From: UBA8389 sp035719105
GTDB taxonomy: Bacteria > Bacteroidota > Bacteroidia > Bacteroidales > UBA1402
Assembly (NCBI GenBank): GCA_035719105.1
Contig: DASTGN010000007.1
Span: 62,001 to 126,000 of the forward strand
DNA length: 64,000 nucleotides
Direction of reading: 5' to 3'
Below the pieces are notes generated by a model. That model made no database searches, was not told where the DNA came from, and saw only the letters and a list, made by a program, of their open reading frames with translations. Made by a program: the position numbers and the translations under genes. This document shows positions 8,663 through 17,033 of this stretch, piece by piece (position 1 is the stretch's first letter; each line of letters starts with the position of its first letter).

Positions 8663-9025
8663 TCATTGAGCACATTGTTTTGAAATTTGTTTCAAAAAAT
8701 CGGTGAAATGAAGGGATTGTCCTTTCATGGTTTCCACCTTCTTTTTGCCTTTATCTGTCAGGGAAAAAAACATTTGACGCTTGTCTTTGGACCCTAAACG
8801 ACGTTGAATGTATCCGGACTCTTCGACGGTGCACAACACTTTGGACACCCGAGAATTGGAAAGACCTACGAAATCACAAATATCACCGGCCGATTTTTCT
8901 TCGCCACTTTTGAGGCAACAAATCACCATCGCATCGTTGATGGTCATCTCATGCTTTTCGAAAAAATCCTTTTCAAACTGGTAGAGCAGCTTATATACTT
9001 CTTTGATAATACAAATATCGTCCAT
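8663..9025 (-). CDS. MarR family transcriptional regulator
   Basis: About 120 residues with a winged helix: 'SAGDICDFVGLSNSRVSKVLCTVEESGYIQRR' is the recognition region and 'GSKDKRQMFFSLTDKGKKKVE' the beta-wing typical of MarR proteins. Three cysteines lie in the core (two adjacent in 'VICCLKSG'), compatible with redox sensing but not proof of it. An earlier in-frame ATG at 9049 exists, but it overlaps the -7 promoter element at 9047-9054, so ATG 9025 ('MDDICIIKE') is preferred. The thioredoxin gene follows, making it the likely target. Confidence 0.85.
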   Translation of the reverse strand: MDDICIIKEVYKLLYQFEKDFFEKHEMTINDAMVICCLKSGEEKSAGDICDFVGLSNSRVSKVLCTVEESGYIQRRLGSKDKRQMFFSLTDKGKKKVETMKGQSLHFTDFLKQISKQCAQ

Positions 9026-9046
9026 TGTTCTTTTAGTTTGATGGTG

Positions 9047-9076
9047 CAAAGATACAAAAGTTTTTTATCAAACAAA
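9047..9076 (-). promoter_or_regulatory. promoter of the MarR-thioredoxin unit
   Basis: On the minus strand, TATCTTTG (9054-9047) is a perfect -7 element and TTTG (9076-9073) lies 18 bases upstream. The placement fixes the MarR start at 9025. Confidence 0.7.
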
Positions 9077-9106
9077 TTTTTTTTGGAAAATATTTTCAGT
9101 TAGCGC

Positions 9107-9778
9107 CTATTTCTCAAAATACTGCCAAACGGGGTCGTTTGCAGGTAGAGGCGCGGTAAGGTCTATTTGAATTTTACTGACTGGGTGAACAAATGCTATG
9201 TGTCTGGAATGCAGGGATATGCCTCCATCTTTATTTGAACGGTCGAAACCGTATTTCAGATCCCCTTTGATGGGACAACCCATCTTTGCCAATTGACAGC
9301 GAATCTGGTGATGCCGACCAGTTTTCAGGTCGATTTCCAACAAAAAATAGGTATCTGACTTTCCGATCACTTTATAATGCAAGATCGCCTTTTTAGAATC
9401 TGGCTTCTCAACATCATATGCGTAACTTTTGTTTTGCTTTTCGTTTCGAACCAAATAATGCTCCAGAACACCCTCCAGTTGTTTGGGCGGGTTTTTGACC
9501 AATGCCCAGTAAGTCTTGTGAATTTCACCCTTTTGGAACATCTCGTTGAGTCGTGGCAAAGCCTTGCTGGTCTTTGCAAAAACAACGATGCCCGTCACAG
9601 GGCGGTCCAAACGGTGGGTAACGCCTAAAAAGACGTTACCCGGTTTGTTGTATTTTTCTTTGAGCCACAACTTCAGCGATTCTTCGAGAGAAAGATCACC
9701 AGTCTTGTCCACCTGCACGATTTCTCCACAGGCTTTGTTGACTATGAGTAAGTGGTTGTCTTCGTAAAGTACGGTCAT
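9107..9778 (-). CDS. RluA family pseudouridine synthase
   Basis: About 223 residues starting 'MTVLYEDNHLLIVNK', the usual first strand of RluA enzymes. The catalytic aspartate lies in 'THRLDRPVTGIVVFAKT', and 'EIDLKTGRHHQIRCQLA' is the second conserved motif. There is no N-terminal S4 domain, so it belongs with the short RluA/RluC-like proteins; the modified uridine in rRNA or tRNA cannot be named. The frame extends upstream into fabG, but homology starts at ATG 9778. The gene follows the fabG stop by two bases, so the two are probably translated from one mRNA. Confidence 0.9.
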   Translation of the reverse strand: MTVLYEDNHLLIVNKACGEIVQVDKTGDLSLEESLKLWLKEKYNKPGNVFLGVTHRLDRPVTGIVVFAKTSKALPRLNEMFQKGEIHKTYWALVKNPPKQLEGVLEHYLVRNEKQNKSYAYDVEKPDSKKAILHYKVIGKSDTYFLLEIDLKTGRHHQIRCQLAKMGCPIKGDLKYGFDRSNKDGGISLHSRHIAFVHPVSKIQIDLTAPLPANDPVWQYFEK

Positions 9779-9780
9779 TC

Positions 9781-10527
9781 TTATCGATTCATACCACCAC
9801 AAACGTTGATGACCTGACCGCTTACATAAGATGATAGTTCGGAACCTAAGAATACGCAGACATTGGCAACATCTTCGGGCGTACCCCCACGTCTCAAGGG
9901 AATCTTCTCTGCCCATTCCTTACGGACTTCATCAGGCAATTGAGCGGTCATTTCGGTAATGATGAATCCAGGTGCGATGGCGTTGGCACGGATGCCACGG
10001 CTACCGAGTTCAGCTGAGATGGATTTGGCCAAACCGATCATACCGGCTTTTGAAGCAGAATAGTTGGATTGACCAGCGTTACCAGATACTCCGACCACCG
10101 AGCTCATGTTGATGATGCTGCCCGATTTTTGTTTCATCATGACCGGGGTGACGGCATGAACGAAGTTAAAGGCTGATTTCAAGTTAACATTGATGACCAT
10201 GTCCCATTGTTGTTCGGACATACGCATCATCAGTCCATCGCGGGTAATCCCTGCGTTGTTTACCAAAATATCGACGCGGCCAAAATCCTTGACTATGTTT
10301 TCGACCACATTGTGGGTATCTTCAAAATTGGCGGCGTTGGAAGCGTAGGCTTTCACCTTCACACCCAGGGCGGCGATTTCTGCTTCAGTTGCTTTGGCAT
10401 TGTCATCGATGGCCAAATCGGTAAAAGCTACATTGGCTCCTTCTTGTGCGAAACGGAGAGCAATGGCTTTGCCGATTCCGCGGGCGGCTCCGGTTACGAT
10501 GGCAGTTTTTCCTTCGAGTAATTTCAT
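9781..10527 (-). CDS. fabG: 3-oxoacyl-[acyl-carrier-protein] reductase
   Basis: About 248 residues, the normal FabG length. It reduces 3-oxoacyl-ACP with NADPH in fatty-acid elongation. The short-chain dehydrogenase pattern is complete: 'VTGAARGIGKAIA' nucleotide loop, 'VNNAGITRDGLMMRM', catalytic Ser in 'INMSSVVGVSGNAGQ', and 'YSASKAG' with Tyr and Lys four apart. 'SYVSGQVINVCGGM' closes the fold. ATG 10527 ('MKLLEGKTAIVTG') is chosen over an upstream ATG that would run through the preceding terminator. It is followed at once by the rluA-type gene. Confidence 0.93.
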   Translation of the reverse strand: MKLLEGKTAIVTGAARGIGKAIALRFAQEGANVAFTDLAIDDNAKATEAEIAALGVKVKAYASNAANFEDTHNVVENIVKDFGRVDILVNNAGITRDGLMMRMSEQQWDMVINVNLKSAFNFVHAVTPVMMKQKSGSIINMSSVVGVSGNAGQSNYSASKAGMIGLAKSISAELGSRGIRANAIAPGFIITEMTAQLPDEVRKEWAEKIPLRRGGTPEDVANVCVFLGSELSSYVSGQVINVCGGMNR

Positions 10528-10552
10528 GAGATAATCTGTTTGTTTGTTAAAT

Positions 10553-10587
10553 AAAAAAGATGAGTGCCCTTTTACAGGCCTCATCTT
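10553..10587 (-). terminator. terminator between the TetR gene and fabG
   Basis: AAGATGAG (10557-10564) pairs with CTCATCTT (10580-10587); on the minus strand the stem is followed by TTTTTTATTT. The right arm overlaps the TetR stop codon, so the regulator transcript ends before fabG. Confidence 0.75.
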
Positions 10588-11164
10588 ATATTTTGTCGTT
10601 CCCCATCAAGCCGTAAAATAGGAAATCGAAAATTTGTTGATTCCGTTCTTTGCTGCCCCGGATGTTTTCGCGTGTGTAAGGTACTTCCAAACCTTTGATG
10701 GCATATAAAAGAATTTGTGCGAAACGTTTAATGTCGGAAATGATGAAAATACCTTTCTGAACCCCATCTTCCAAAATTTGCGTCAACATCACGGTTTCAC
10801 GTTTGTCAAGCTTGTTGCGTACCTTTTCGACCTCCAGAATGTCCAAAAAGAAAACACCGTGTAAGTTTCCATTCCGAATCACGATGTTTTTATAGACCTC
10901 AAAATGAGCGCGAATATAAGCCTCCAGTTTTTCACGTGGGTCCAACTCTTGCTTCATGACATTCTGCAAAGCTGCAGTAACGATGCTTAACTCGCTGTCA
11001 ATACAAGCTTTGTAAATTTCTTCCTTGCTTCGAAAATAGGTGTAAAGCGTTCGGCGTCCTTTCCCGGATGCTGTCGCGATATCGTTCATGGTTGTTTCCA
11101 CGACCCCTTTCTGAGCGAAAAGTTGTCTTGCAACTTCTACCAACATTCCTTTGGTTTTGGACAT
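10586..11164 (-). CDS. TetR/AcrR family transcriptional regulator
   Basis: About 192 residues. The N-terminal helix-turn-helix reads 'ARQLFAQKGVVETTMNDIA' then 'GKGRRTLYTYFRSKEEIY', a textbook TetR DNA-binding domain (residues about 10-55). The C-terminal ligand/dimer domain is not informative. ATG 11164 is used because the -7 element at 11202-11209 leaves almost no leader for the upstream ATG at 11185. Position before fabG hints at lipid-related control, but a terminator lies between them. Confidence 0.88.
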   Translation of the reverse strand: MSKTKGMLVEVARQLFAQKGVVETTMNDIATASGKGRRTLYTYFRSKEEIYKACIDSELSIVTAALQNVMKQELDPREKLEAYIRAHFEVYKNIVIRNGNLHGVFFLDILEVEKVRNKLDKRETVMLTQILEDGVQKGIFIISDIKRFAQILLYAIKGLEVPYTRENIRGSKERNQQIFDFLFYGLMGNDKI

Positions 11165-11201
11165 TTTGAAGAGATTTTTGCACAAATCAATTAGGTCTGT
11201 G

Positions 11202-11231
11202 CAAATGTACTAAAAAAACCTTTCGCACAAG
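11202..11231 (-). promoter_or_regulatory. promoter of the TetR regulator gene
   Basis: Minus-strand TACATTTG (11209-11202) matches TAnnTTTG; CTTG (11231-11228) lies 18 bases upstream as a one-mismatch -33 element. Confidence 0.55.
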
Positions 11232-11268
11232 TCGTTACTGTTATTTTTCGGATAATTTTTCAAAAAGG

Positions 11269-11299
11269 TTTGTATTTTCATGATTTTGCAGTACTTTTG
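11269..11299 (+). promoter_or_regulatory. promoter of the initiator tRNA gene
   Basis: TTTG (11269-11272), a 19-base spacer, then TACTTTTG (11292-11299): an exact match to the Bacteroidota consensus, 15 bases before the tRNA. Confidence 0.8.
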
Positions 11300-11314
11300 C
11301 ACCCACAAACAAAT

Positions 11315-11386
<72 letters not shown>

Positions 11387-11396
11387 CTAAATGGAA

Positions 11397-11426
11397 GGCG
11401 TCTTTTCGAGGACGCCATTTTTTTTT
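11397..11426 (+). terminator. terminator after the initiator tRNA
   Basis: GGCGTC (11397-11402) pairs with GACGCC (11411-11416) and is followed by a run of nine T. The T-run merges into a TACCTTTG element (11426-11433) that may be the -7 of radA. Confidence 0.8.
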
Positions 11427-11433
11427 ACCTTTG
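11426..11433 (+). promoter_or_regulatory. possible -7 element for radA inside the tRNA terminator tail
   Basis: TACCTTTG matches TAnnTTTG, 22 bases before the radA ATG. The expected -33 position falls in the terminator loop (TTTT at 11403-11406), a weak match. Confidence 0.45.
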
Positions 11434-11454
11434 GTCCATAACAGAACATCAAAC

Positions 11455-12825
11455 ATGGCCAAAGTCAAAAGCCTCTACGTCTGCAACAATTGCGGAACCG
11501 ATTCGCCCAAATGGGTAGGGAAATGCCCGGTTTGCGGGGAGTGGAACACCTACAACGAAGAAATCATCCGAACGGATGCTTCAGCCAAAAAGCCCTCTGC
11601 ATCGGGATTTCATGCACCAAAATCCAAACCGGTGCTGCTGTCAGAGGTCGAACTTTCCGAATTGCCACGTATTTCGACCGGCGGTGGTGAATTGGACCGA
11701 GTCCTTGGCGGTGGCATTGTTCCAGGTTCCCTGATTCTGATTGGAGGTGAACCAGGAATCGGCAAATCCACACTTGTTCTGCAGACTGTGCTTCAAATAC
11801 CGAATCAAAAAGTGCTTTATGTTTCGGGCGAAGAAAGTGTCGGTCAACTTAAAATGCGTGCCGAACGCATCCCGGGGGGCAACGAACAGGCCTGGTTCGT
11901 CAGCGAGACTTCCCTCGAAGAAATTTTCGTCCATCTTTCCAACCTCAAGCCCGATTTGCTCATCGTGGACTCCATTCAAACCGTTTCGACCGAAATGGCT
12001 GAATCCTCCCCTGGCAGCGTCACTCAGGTTCGTGAAACAGCGGCCGCCCTGCTGCGTTTTGCCAAAGAAAGCGGTACACCTGTCATCCTGATCGGCCACA
12101 TCAACAAAGAAGGCAGCATCGCAGGCCCCAAGGTTTTGGAGCACATTGTAGATACGGTTCTGTTGTTCGAAGGCGACCAACAATATCTATATCGCATCTT
12201 ACGCTCCATCAAGAATCGCTTTGGAAGCACTTCAGAAATAGGCATTTACGAAATGTTGCAAGATGGGCTTCGCGAGGTACTGAACCCTTCTGAAATGTTG
12301 CTATCGCAAAACCATACCGGCCTGAGCGGTGTTTCCATAGCAGCCACCATCGAAGGCATTCGACCCTTCCTCATCGAGGTTCAGGCATTGGTGAGTACGG
12401 CGGCATATGGCACACCACAACGATCAGCAACGGGATTTGATCTTCGAAGACTGAACATGTTGCTGGCCGTCCTTGAAAAAAGAGCCGGTTTCAAGTTGGT
12501 TCAAAAGGATGTATTCCTCAATATTGCGGGCGGTATCAAAGTAAACGATCCGGCCATTGACCTTGCGGTACTCTGCAGCATTTTATCCTCCAGTTTGGAT
12601 ATTGCCCTGGACAAAGGATTCTGTTTGTCTGGCGAAGTGGGCCTTTCGGGAGAGATTCGTCCGGTGAATCGACTGGAGCAACGTATTTTAGAAGCTCAAA
12701 AATTGGGTTTCAACAAAATCATCATCCCGAAATTAAACAATTCTTCCATTGACCTCAAGCGTTTTAAAATGGAAATTTTTCAGGTGACCAAGGTTGAAGA
12801 AGCCTTTAAAATCCTGTTCGCATGA
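11455..12825 (+). CDS. radA: DNA repair protein RadA
   Basis: About 456 residues, the usual RadA length. It is a RecA-like helicase that helps branch migration in recombinational repair. Visible parts in order: zinc finger 'CNNCGTDSPKWVGKCPVCGEW' (residues about 10-30), Walker A 'GGEPGIGKST', Walker B 'LLIVDSI', the RadA-specific 'KNRFG' motif, and a C-terminal Lon-protease-like domain ('LSGEVGLSGEIRPV'). The frame is open upstream through the tRNA, but the zinc finger fixes ATG 11455. The stop overlaps the next start by four bases (ATGA). Confidence 0.96.
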   Translation: MAKVKSLYVCNNCGTDSPKWVGKCPVCGEWNTYNEEIIRTDASAKKPSASGFHAPKSKPVLLSEVELSELPRISTGGGELDRVLGGGIVPGSLILIGGEPGIGKSTLVLQTVLQIPNQKVLYVSGEESVGQLKMRAERIPGGNEQAWFVSETSLEEIFVHLSNLKPDLLIVDSIQTVSTEMAESSPGSVTQVRETAAALLRFAKESGTPVILIGHINKEGSIAGPKVLEHIVDTVLLFEGDQQYLYRILRSIKNRFGSTSEIGIYEMLQDGLREVLNPSEMLLSQNHTGLSGVSIAATIEGIRPFLIEVQALVSTAAYGTPQRSATGFDLRRLNMLLAVLEKRAGFKLVQKDVFLNIAGGIKVNDPAIDLAVLCSILSSSLDIALDKGFCLSGEVGLSGEIRPVNRLEQRILEAQKLGFNKIIIPKLNNSSIDLKRFKMEIFQVTKVEEAFKILFA

Positions 12826-14456
12826 TTCAGGAATTCGACCTTCGGATTCTACCTGAACAAGCTGCGCGTGAGCAAAGCATTTTAAAAGTTCTGGTGCGCG
12901 ACAAAGGAATTGACCCCTCGGAATATCGCGGTTTACGAATCCTGAAACGCTCCATCGATGCCCGGCAACGTACCGTTTTTGTGAATGTTCGAGTTCGTGT
13001 CTATTTGAACGAAGAACCGGAAACTTCAGCATTTCCTGAAATCCATTATCCCGATGTTTCAGGCAGTGCTAAATCAGCTGTTGTGGTTGGTGCGGGACCA
13101 GGTGGTTTGTTTGCAGCCTTGAGATTGATTGAACTGGGTGTTCGGCCCATCGTGGTGGAACGCGGAAAAAACGTCCACGACCGAAAGATTGATTTGGCAC
13201 GCATTTCGAGAGAACATGTGGTCGACCCTGAATCCAATTATAGTTTCGGCGAAGGTGGTGCCGGAGCCTTTTCGGACGGGAAATTATATACCCGTAGCAA
13301 AAAGCGAGGCAATGTGGATAAAATTCTTCAGGTATTTTGTCAGTTTGGAGCAAGCTCGTCCATTTTGGTCGATGCACATCCGCACATTGGTACCGACAAA
13401 TTGCCTGCTGTCATTGAAAACATGCGGAATCAAATCTTGAAATGTGGCGGCGAAGTCCGTTTTGAAACCTGCATGGTCGATTTGCTCCTTCGTGACGATA
13501 ACGTCTTTGGCATCCGCACAGCCGATGGAAGCGAAATTTTAGGTTCGGTCATCTTGGCCACAGGACATTCAGCCAGAGACGTTTATCGGCTTTTGCACCG
13601 TAAAGGCATCAGACAGGAAGCCAAATCGCTGGCCATGGGGGTGCGATTGGAACACCCGCAACAACTTATTGACCAAATTCAATACCATAACCCCAAAGGT
13701 AGAGGTGAATTTTTGCCTGCTGCCGAATATAGCTTGGTCAACCAGGTTAACAATCGAGGAGTCTATTCCTTTTGCATGTGCCCTGGTGGTGTAGTCGTAC
13801 CAGCTGCCAGTGGACCGGAGCAAGTAGTGGTAAACGGCATGTCGTCCTCCACGCGAGGTTCCCGCTGGGCCAATGCCGGTTTGGTCGTTGAATTCCATAG
13901 CGAAGACCTCGACTTTTCGGGTAAATCCATCAATCCATTTGGTTTCGGCACCAAGGGTTCAATGGGAATTGGCGAGGCACTTCAAGCGACTGCCAAAACC
14001 ACTCCCGAACTCCTGTTGATGCACTTTCAGGAGCACTTGGAACGGTGTAGCTTTCAACAAGGAGGATTTAGTCAAATGGCACCGGCCCAACGGATGGCAG
14101 ACTTCGCTGCTGGCAAGTTTTCCTCCACCCTTCCCAGCTCTTCTTACTCACCGGGAGTAGTTGGTTCAGCGCTGCATGAATGGTTGCCTCAAGGGATTTC
14201 CAGTCGACTGCAGGAAGGGTTCCGCCTTTTTGGAAAAAGCCACCCTGGTTTTCTAACGAACGAAGCACTGCTATTGGGTGTAGAAACGAGAACATCGTCT
14301 CCCGTCCGCATTCCCCGCGATCCGAAAGGTTTGATGCATCTCGAGATCGGGGGTTTGTATCCGTGCGGAGAAGGTGCCGGTTATGCCGGTGGCATTGTCA
14401 GTGCGGCCATAGATGGTGAACACTGTGCTGAATCACTGGCACAAACCGGCTTGTAA
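12822..14456 (+). CDS. COG2509-type FAD-dependent dehydrogenase, function unknown
   Basis: A 544-residue flavoprotein. An N-terminal part of about 85 residues ('ILKRSIDARQRTVFVNVRVRVYL') precedes the FAD loop 'SAVVVGAGPGGLFAALRLIELG' (87-108). 'SFGEGGAGAFSDGKLYTRSK', 'ATGHSARDVYRLLHRKGI', 'SFCMCPGGVVVPA' and the final 'PCGEGAGYAGGIVSAAIDG' are characteristic of COG2509, a widespread but uncharacterised group related to HI0933-type and geranylgeranyl-reductase-like flavoproteins. Start ATG 12822 overlaps the radA stop by four bases, implying translational coupling. No substrate can be assigned. Confidence 0.85.
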   Translation: MIQEFDLRILPEQAAREQSILKVLVRDKGIDPSEYRGLRILKRSIDARQRTVFVNVRVRVYLNEEPETSAFPEIHYPDVSGSAKSAVVVGAGPGGLFAALRLIELGVRPIVVERGKNVHDRKIDLARISREHVVDPESNYSFGEGGAGAFSDGKLYTRSKKRGNVDKILQVFCQFGASSSILVDAHPHIGTDKLPAVIENMRNQILKCGGEVRFETCMVDLLLRDDNVFGIRTADGSEILGSVILATGHSARDVYRLLHRKGIRQEAKSLAMGVRLEHPQQLIDQIQYHNPKGRGEFLPAAEYSLVNQVNNRGVYSFCMCPGGVVVPAASGPEQVVVNGMSSSTRGSRWANAGLVVEFHSEDLDFSGKSINPFGFGTKGSMGIGEALQATAKTTPELLLMHFQEHLERCSFQQGGFSQMAPAQRMADFAAGKFSSTLPSSSYSPGVVGSALHEWLPQGISSRLQEGFRLFGKSHPGFLTNEALLLGVETRTSSPVRIPRDPKGLMHLEIGGLYPCGEGAGYAGGIVSAAIDGEHCAESLAQTGL

Positions 14457-14464
14457 TTGTTGGT

Positions 14465-15862
14465 TCAATAGGCGAATTGCCACTGGAAGCCAGACAGGTC
14501 ATAAATTTGGCTCTTATCCTGCCACCACATCACGGATGTGTTTCCAATAACATCACCACCAGGATCGTTTTTAATCATGATACTGCCGCCCACTTTGACT
14601 GCTCCGCCCGATTCTTTGTCTTCGTAACTACCGGTCAAGGGAAAGTCGACCCTTTCCAACCAATCTTCTTCCCTCCAGTCAAAGGTCAATACGGTTCCAT
14701 AAATACTGGTGGACCAGGCAAAAATGGAGACTTCACGGTTCCACCAAACATCGTTGATGTCTCCCCTATTGTTTGGCTCCAAAATCCCTGAGGTATAGAC
14801 ATTCGTGGCACCACCCACACTGCCCTGAACCACCCTCAACCGAATTTCCGGAGCTCCGGAAATCCACCCTTCCACGGCTTTCAAAGCGCTTGATGAAAAC
14901 TTCATCCGTTTGATTTTAAGCCATTCGTTGTCACTACGATTGGAAGCTGTCGTGGCCATGACCGGCGACCAGGAAGAAAAACCATCCACCGTCGTAGCCC
15001 GAATCTTGTACCAATATTTCTGATTGGCTATCAAATTCGCATCCACATAATTGTTATCATTCACAGATGTTTGCATCACTTTCTGAAAGGTAGTTCCCGA
15101 CATGCGCCAAACCTCATAACCCGTTTCATTTTCAACGTCTGTCCATTCAAGCAAAAGCGACTTGGCAAAACCGTGCGTCAAAATCAATTTTTCGGGATAA
15201 ATCGAGGCAAAGCTTATCGAACTAAAGCTTGGCTTGATCGGCGCTTCGAGCAAATTACCCGCTGTATCCAATTCGCCATGTTCGTTCACCCGTTCCGAGC
15301 GGCCGACAACCAAGACCGGGAAGTCAGGTTCCTCATCTGCACTCAGTTGATGTACGTTGCCCTTGGAGTCATAAGCTGTTATCATATTCCCTGGCTTTTC
15401 CTTGTAATCGTAAGGTAGCACGGCTACCATGGGAACGAAAGTTGACGGATCCCAATCTTCACAATGAACGGGTACTGATACCTGAACGTTGGGAATGACA
15501 GTGGTCAGATCTGTAGGGTTTTGCAAGTAGAAATCATCACTCGCTACCTTTCTCATCAGTTGTTTGACGGAACAATCGGATGCCTTGAGCATTTCTGGTT
15601 CCAAACTGCCCACCAGGACATCAAAGTCACCATCGAATTTTTGAACAGCCCGGTTGCGAATGAGCGTTCGAAATTCCTTATGTTCAACCGCTTTGGCAAG
15701 CACTTTCGCGTATTCGTTCAACATTTTGTTTTTGTACTCAACCCCTGGGTCTGCCACCGGTTCAGACTGAGTAATCGCTTGTAATTCAATTGATTCATCC
15801 TTTGAACAGGCAACCAATAGGAGAACCATGAATAGGAAAAGAAAAGATTTGACATGCTTCAT
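14465..15862 (-). CDS. lipoprotein with a fibronectin type III domain, function unknown
   Basis: A 465-residue lipoprotein: hydrophobic leader then 'LLLVACSKDE' (lipobox Cys near residue 19). Residues about 230-310 form an Fn3 domain ('LLLEWTDVENETGYEVWR', 'YWYKIRATTVDGFSSWSPV'). The N-terminal third is helical and unassigned; the C-terminal third has 'VSIFAWSTSIYGTVLTFDW', suggesting a beta-sandwich. It may be surface exposed. The gene stands alone, convergent with the COG2509 gene. A TATATTTG -7 element on the minus strand (15913-15906) lies about 45 bases upstream, with no clear -33. Confidence 0.7.
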   Translation of the reverse strand: MKHVKSFLFLFMVLLLVACSKDESIELQAITQSEPVADPGVEYKNKMLNEYAKVLAKAVEHKEFRTLIRNRAVQKFDGDFDVLVGSLEPEMLKASDCSVKQLMRKVASDDFYLQNPTDLTTVIPNVQVSVPVHCEDWDPSTFVPMVAVLPYDYKEKPGNMITAYDSKGNVHQLSADEEPDFPVLVVGRSERVNEHGELDTAGNLLEAPIKPSFSSISFASIYPEKLILTHGFAKSLLLEWTDVENETGYEVWRMSGTTFQKVMQTSVNDNNYVDANLIANQKYWYKIRATTVDGFSSWSPVMATTASNRSDNEWLKIKRMKFSSSALKAVEGWISGAPEIRLRVVQGSVGGATNVYTSGILEPNNRGDINDVWWNREVSIFAWSTSIYGTVLTFDWREEDWLERVDFPLTGSYEDKESGGAVKVGGSIMIKNDPGGDVIGNTSVMWWQDKSQIYDLSGFQWQFAY

Positions 15863-16060
15863 AAAAGATTTTTTAAAGGTTATTTATTGATTCGACAACA
15901 CTCTGCAAATATATATTTAATTTATATTTTGTTCACATTATATTACTTTATTTTTAATTTTTATTTTATCAATATAACAAAGCCCTTCTAATTTTTAAAT
16001 CTTATTTTTGCAGCCGGAATTGTCTGAAACACTTCCAACTATATTACTTTTTGAACAATT

Positions 16061-16813
16061 ATGGGTGCAATCAAATGGATAGGTGGCGTCATGGGCTGGG
16101 CCTTTGGCGGTGTGATGGGTGGAATCATAGGCTTTGCAGTAGGTTCCATGTTCGACAATGCCTTTACGGGAGAACAAGTCAATAGCTCACCAGGAGGATC
16201 CGGCCAAGCACGGATGGGGCGGCCACAAACACAACCCGGAGATTTCGGAGTCAGTCTGCTCATCCTTTCTGCCGCAGTCATGAATTCAGACCGACAAGTG
16301 CTTAGATCCGAGTTGGATTATGTCAAGGAATTCTTCAAACGTCAATTCGGACAAGCGAAAGCTGAAAGTTACATATCGATGCTTCGCGAACTGCTAAAAC
16401 AGAATATTGACCTGAAAGAGGTCTGTTTGCAAATCAAGATGTATATGGACCACGCTTCCCGCCTTCAACTCATCCACTACCTTTTCGGTTTGTCCAAGGC
16501 TGATGGGCACGTTCATCCCGACGAAGTGCAGACCATTCGTAACATATCAAATTGGCTTGGTATCTCCATCGTAGATTACGAGTCTATTCAGGCCATGTTT
16601 ATAAAAAGTGCCGAAAGCGCTTATAAGATTCTGGAAATTACTCCTCAGGCTACCGACGAAGAAGTTCGCAAAGCCTACAAACGCATGGCTGTCAAACATC
16701 ATCCTGACAAAGTGAGCCACTTGGGTGAAGACGTCCAAAAAGCGGCCAACGACAAATTCAAAGAAGTGAATTCTGCCTACGATCGAATCAAGAAGGAACG
16801 GGGATTGAATTAA
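16061..16813 (+). CDS. TerB-like/DnaJ domain protein (DjlA-like)
   Basis: 250 residues. The N-terminus is a glycine-rich hydrophobic segment ('WAFGGVMGGIIGFAVGSMF'), likely a membrane anchor or hairpin. Residues about 60-170 resemble a TerB domain ('FGVSLLILSAAVMNSDRQV', 'LFGLSKADGHVHPDEVQTI'). The C-terminal J-domain (about 187-250) has the essential 'HHPDK' and 'AYKRMAVK', so it should stimulate a DnaK ATPase. This order matches DjlA, a membrane-linked co-chaperone. A TATTTTTG -7 element lies at 16003-16010, 50 bases before the ATG. Confidence 0.85.
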   Translation: MGAIKWIGGVMGWAFGGVMGGIIGFAVGSMFDNAFTGEQVNSSPGGSGQARMGRPQTQPGDFGVSLLILSAAVMNSDRQVLRSELDYVKEFFKRQFGQAKAESYISMLRELLKQNIDLKEVCLQIKMYMDHASRLQLIHYLFGLSKADGHVHPDEVQTIRNISNWLGISIVDYESIQAMFIKSAESAYKILEITPQATDEEVRKAYKRMAVKHHPDKVSHLGEDVQKAANDKFKEVNSAYDRIKKERGLN

Positions 16814-16829
16814 AAATCTGTCTATTTAA

Positions 16830-16859
16830 TTGCATTTTTAAAAATTATCCCTACTTTTG
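16830..16859 (+). promoter_or_regulatory. trp operon promoter
   Basis: TTG (16830-16832; preceded by A, so one mismatch to TTTG), 19 bases, then TACTTTTG (16852-16859). It is 19 bases before the leader peptide start. Confidence 0.75.
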
Positions 16860-16878
16860 TGACAAATTCATAGATAAA

Positions 16879-16938
16879 ATGAACACAATGATGTGCAATA
16901 ATTGGTGGTGGCTTGGTAAACTTCAACAAAATTGGTGA
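16879..16938 (+). CDS. trpL: trp leader peptide
   Basis: A 19-codon frame reading MNTMMCNNWWWLGKLQQNW then TGA. Four of 19 residues are tryptophan, three consecutive at codons 9-11 (16903-16911). It lies between the trp promoter and an intrinsic terminator that precedes trpB. In the enterobacterial attenuation model, ribosome stalling at such Trp codons when charged tRNA-Trp is scarce prevents termination. Trp is rare, so three in a row here is hard to explain by chance. It is too short for standard gene callers. Confidence 0.85.
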   Translation: MNTMMCNNWWWLGKLQQNW

Positions 16939-16974
16939 GGTATAGAGCCCGTGCACATTAAAAAAATAGAAACG

Positions 16975-17010
16975 AAAGGCCTGCTGAACTCACAGCAGGC
17001 CTTTTTTTAT
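16975..17010 (+). terminator. trp attenuator terminator
   Basis: A perfect 12-bp stem, AAAGGCCTGCTG (16975-16986) with CAGCAGGCCTTT (16993-17004), six-base loop, T-run to 17008. It starts 36 bases after the leader stop codon and ends about 25 bases before trpB. I could not find a strong competing antiterminator helix in 16912-16974; short pairings such as GGCTT with GAGCC (16910-16914/16945-16949) are the best seen. Confidence 0.85.
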
Positions 17011-17033
17011 TCAAAATTTCAAATAACAGCTAT

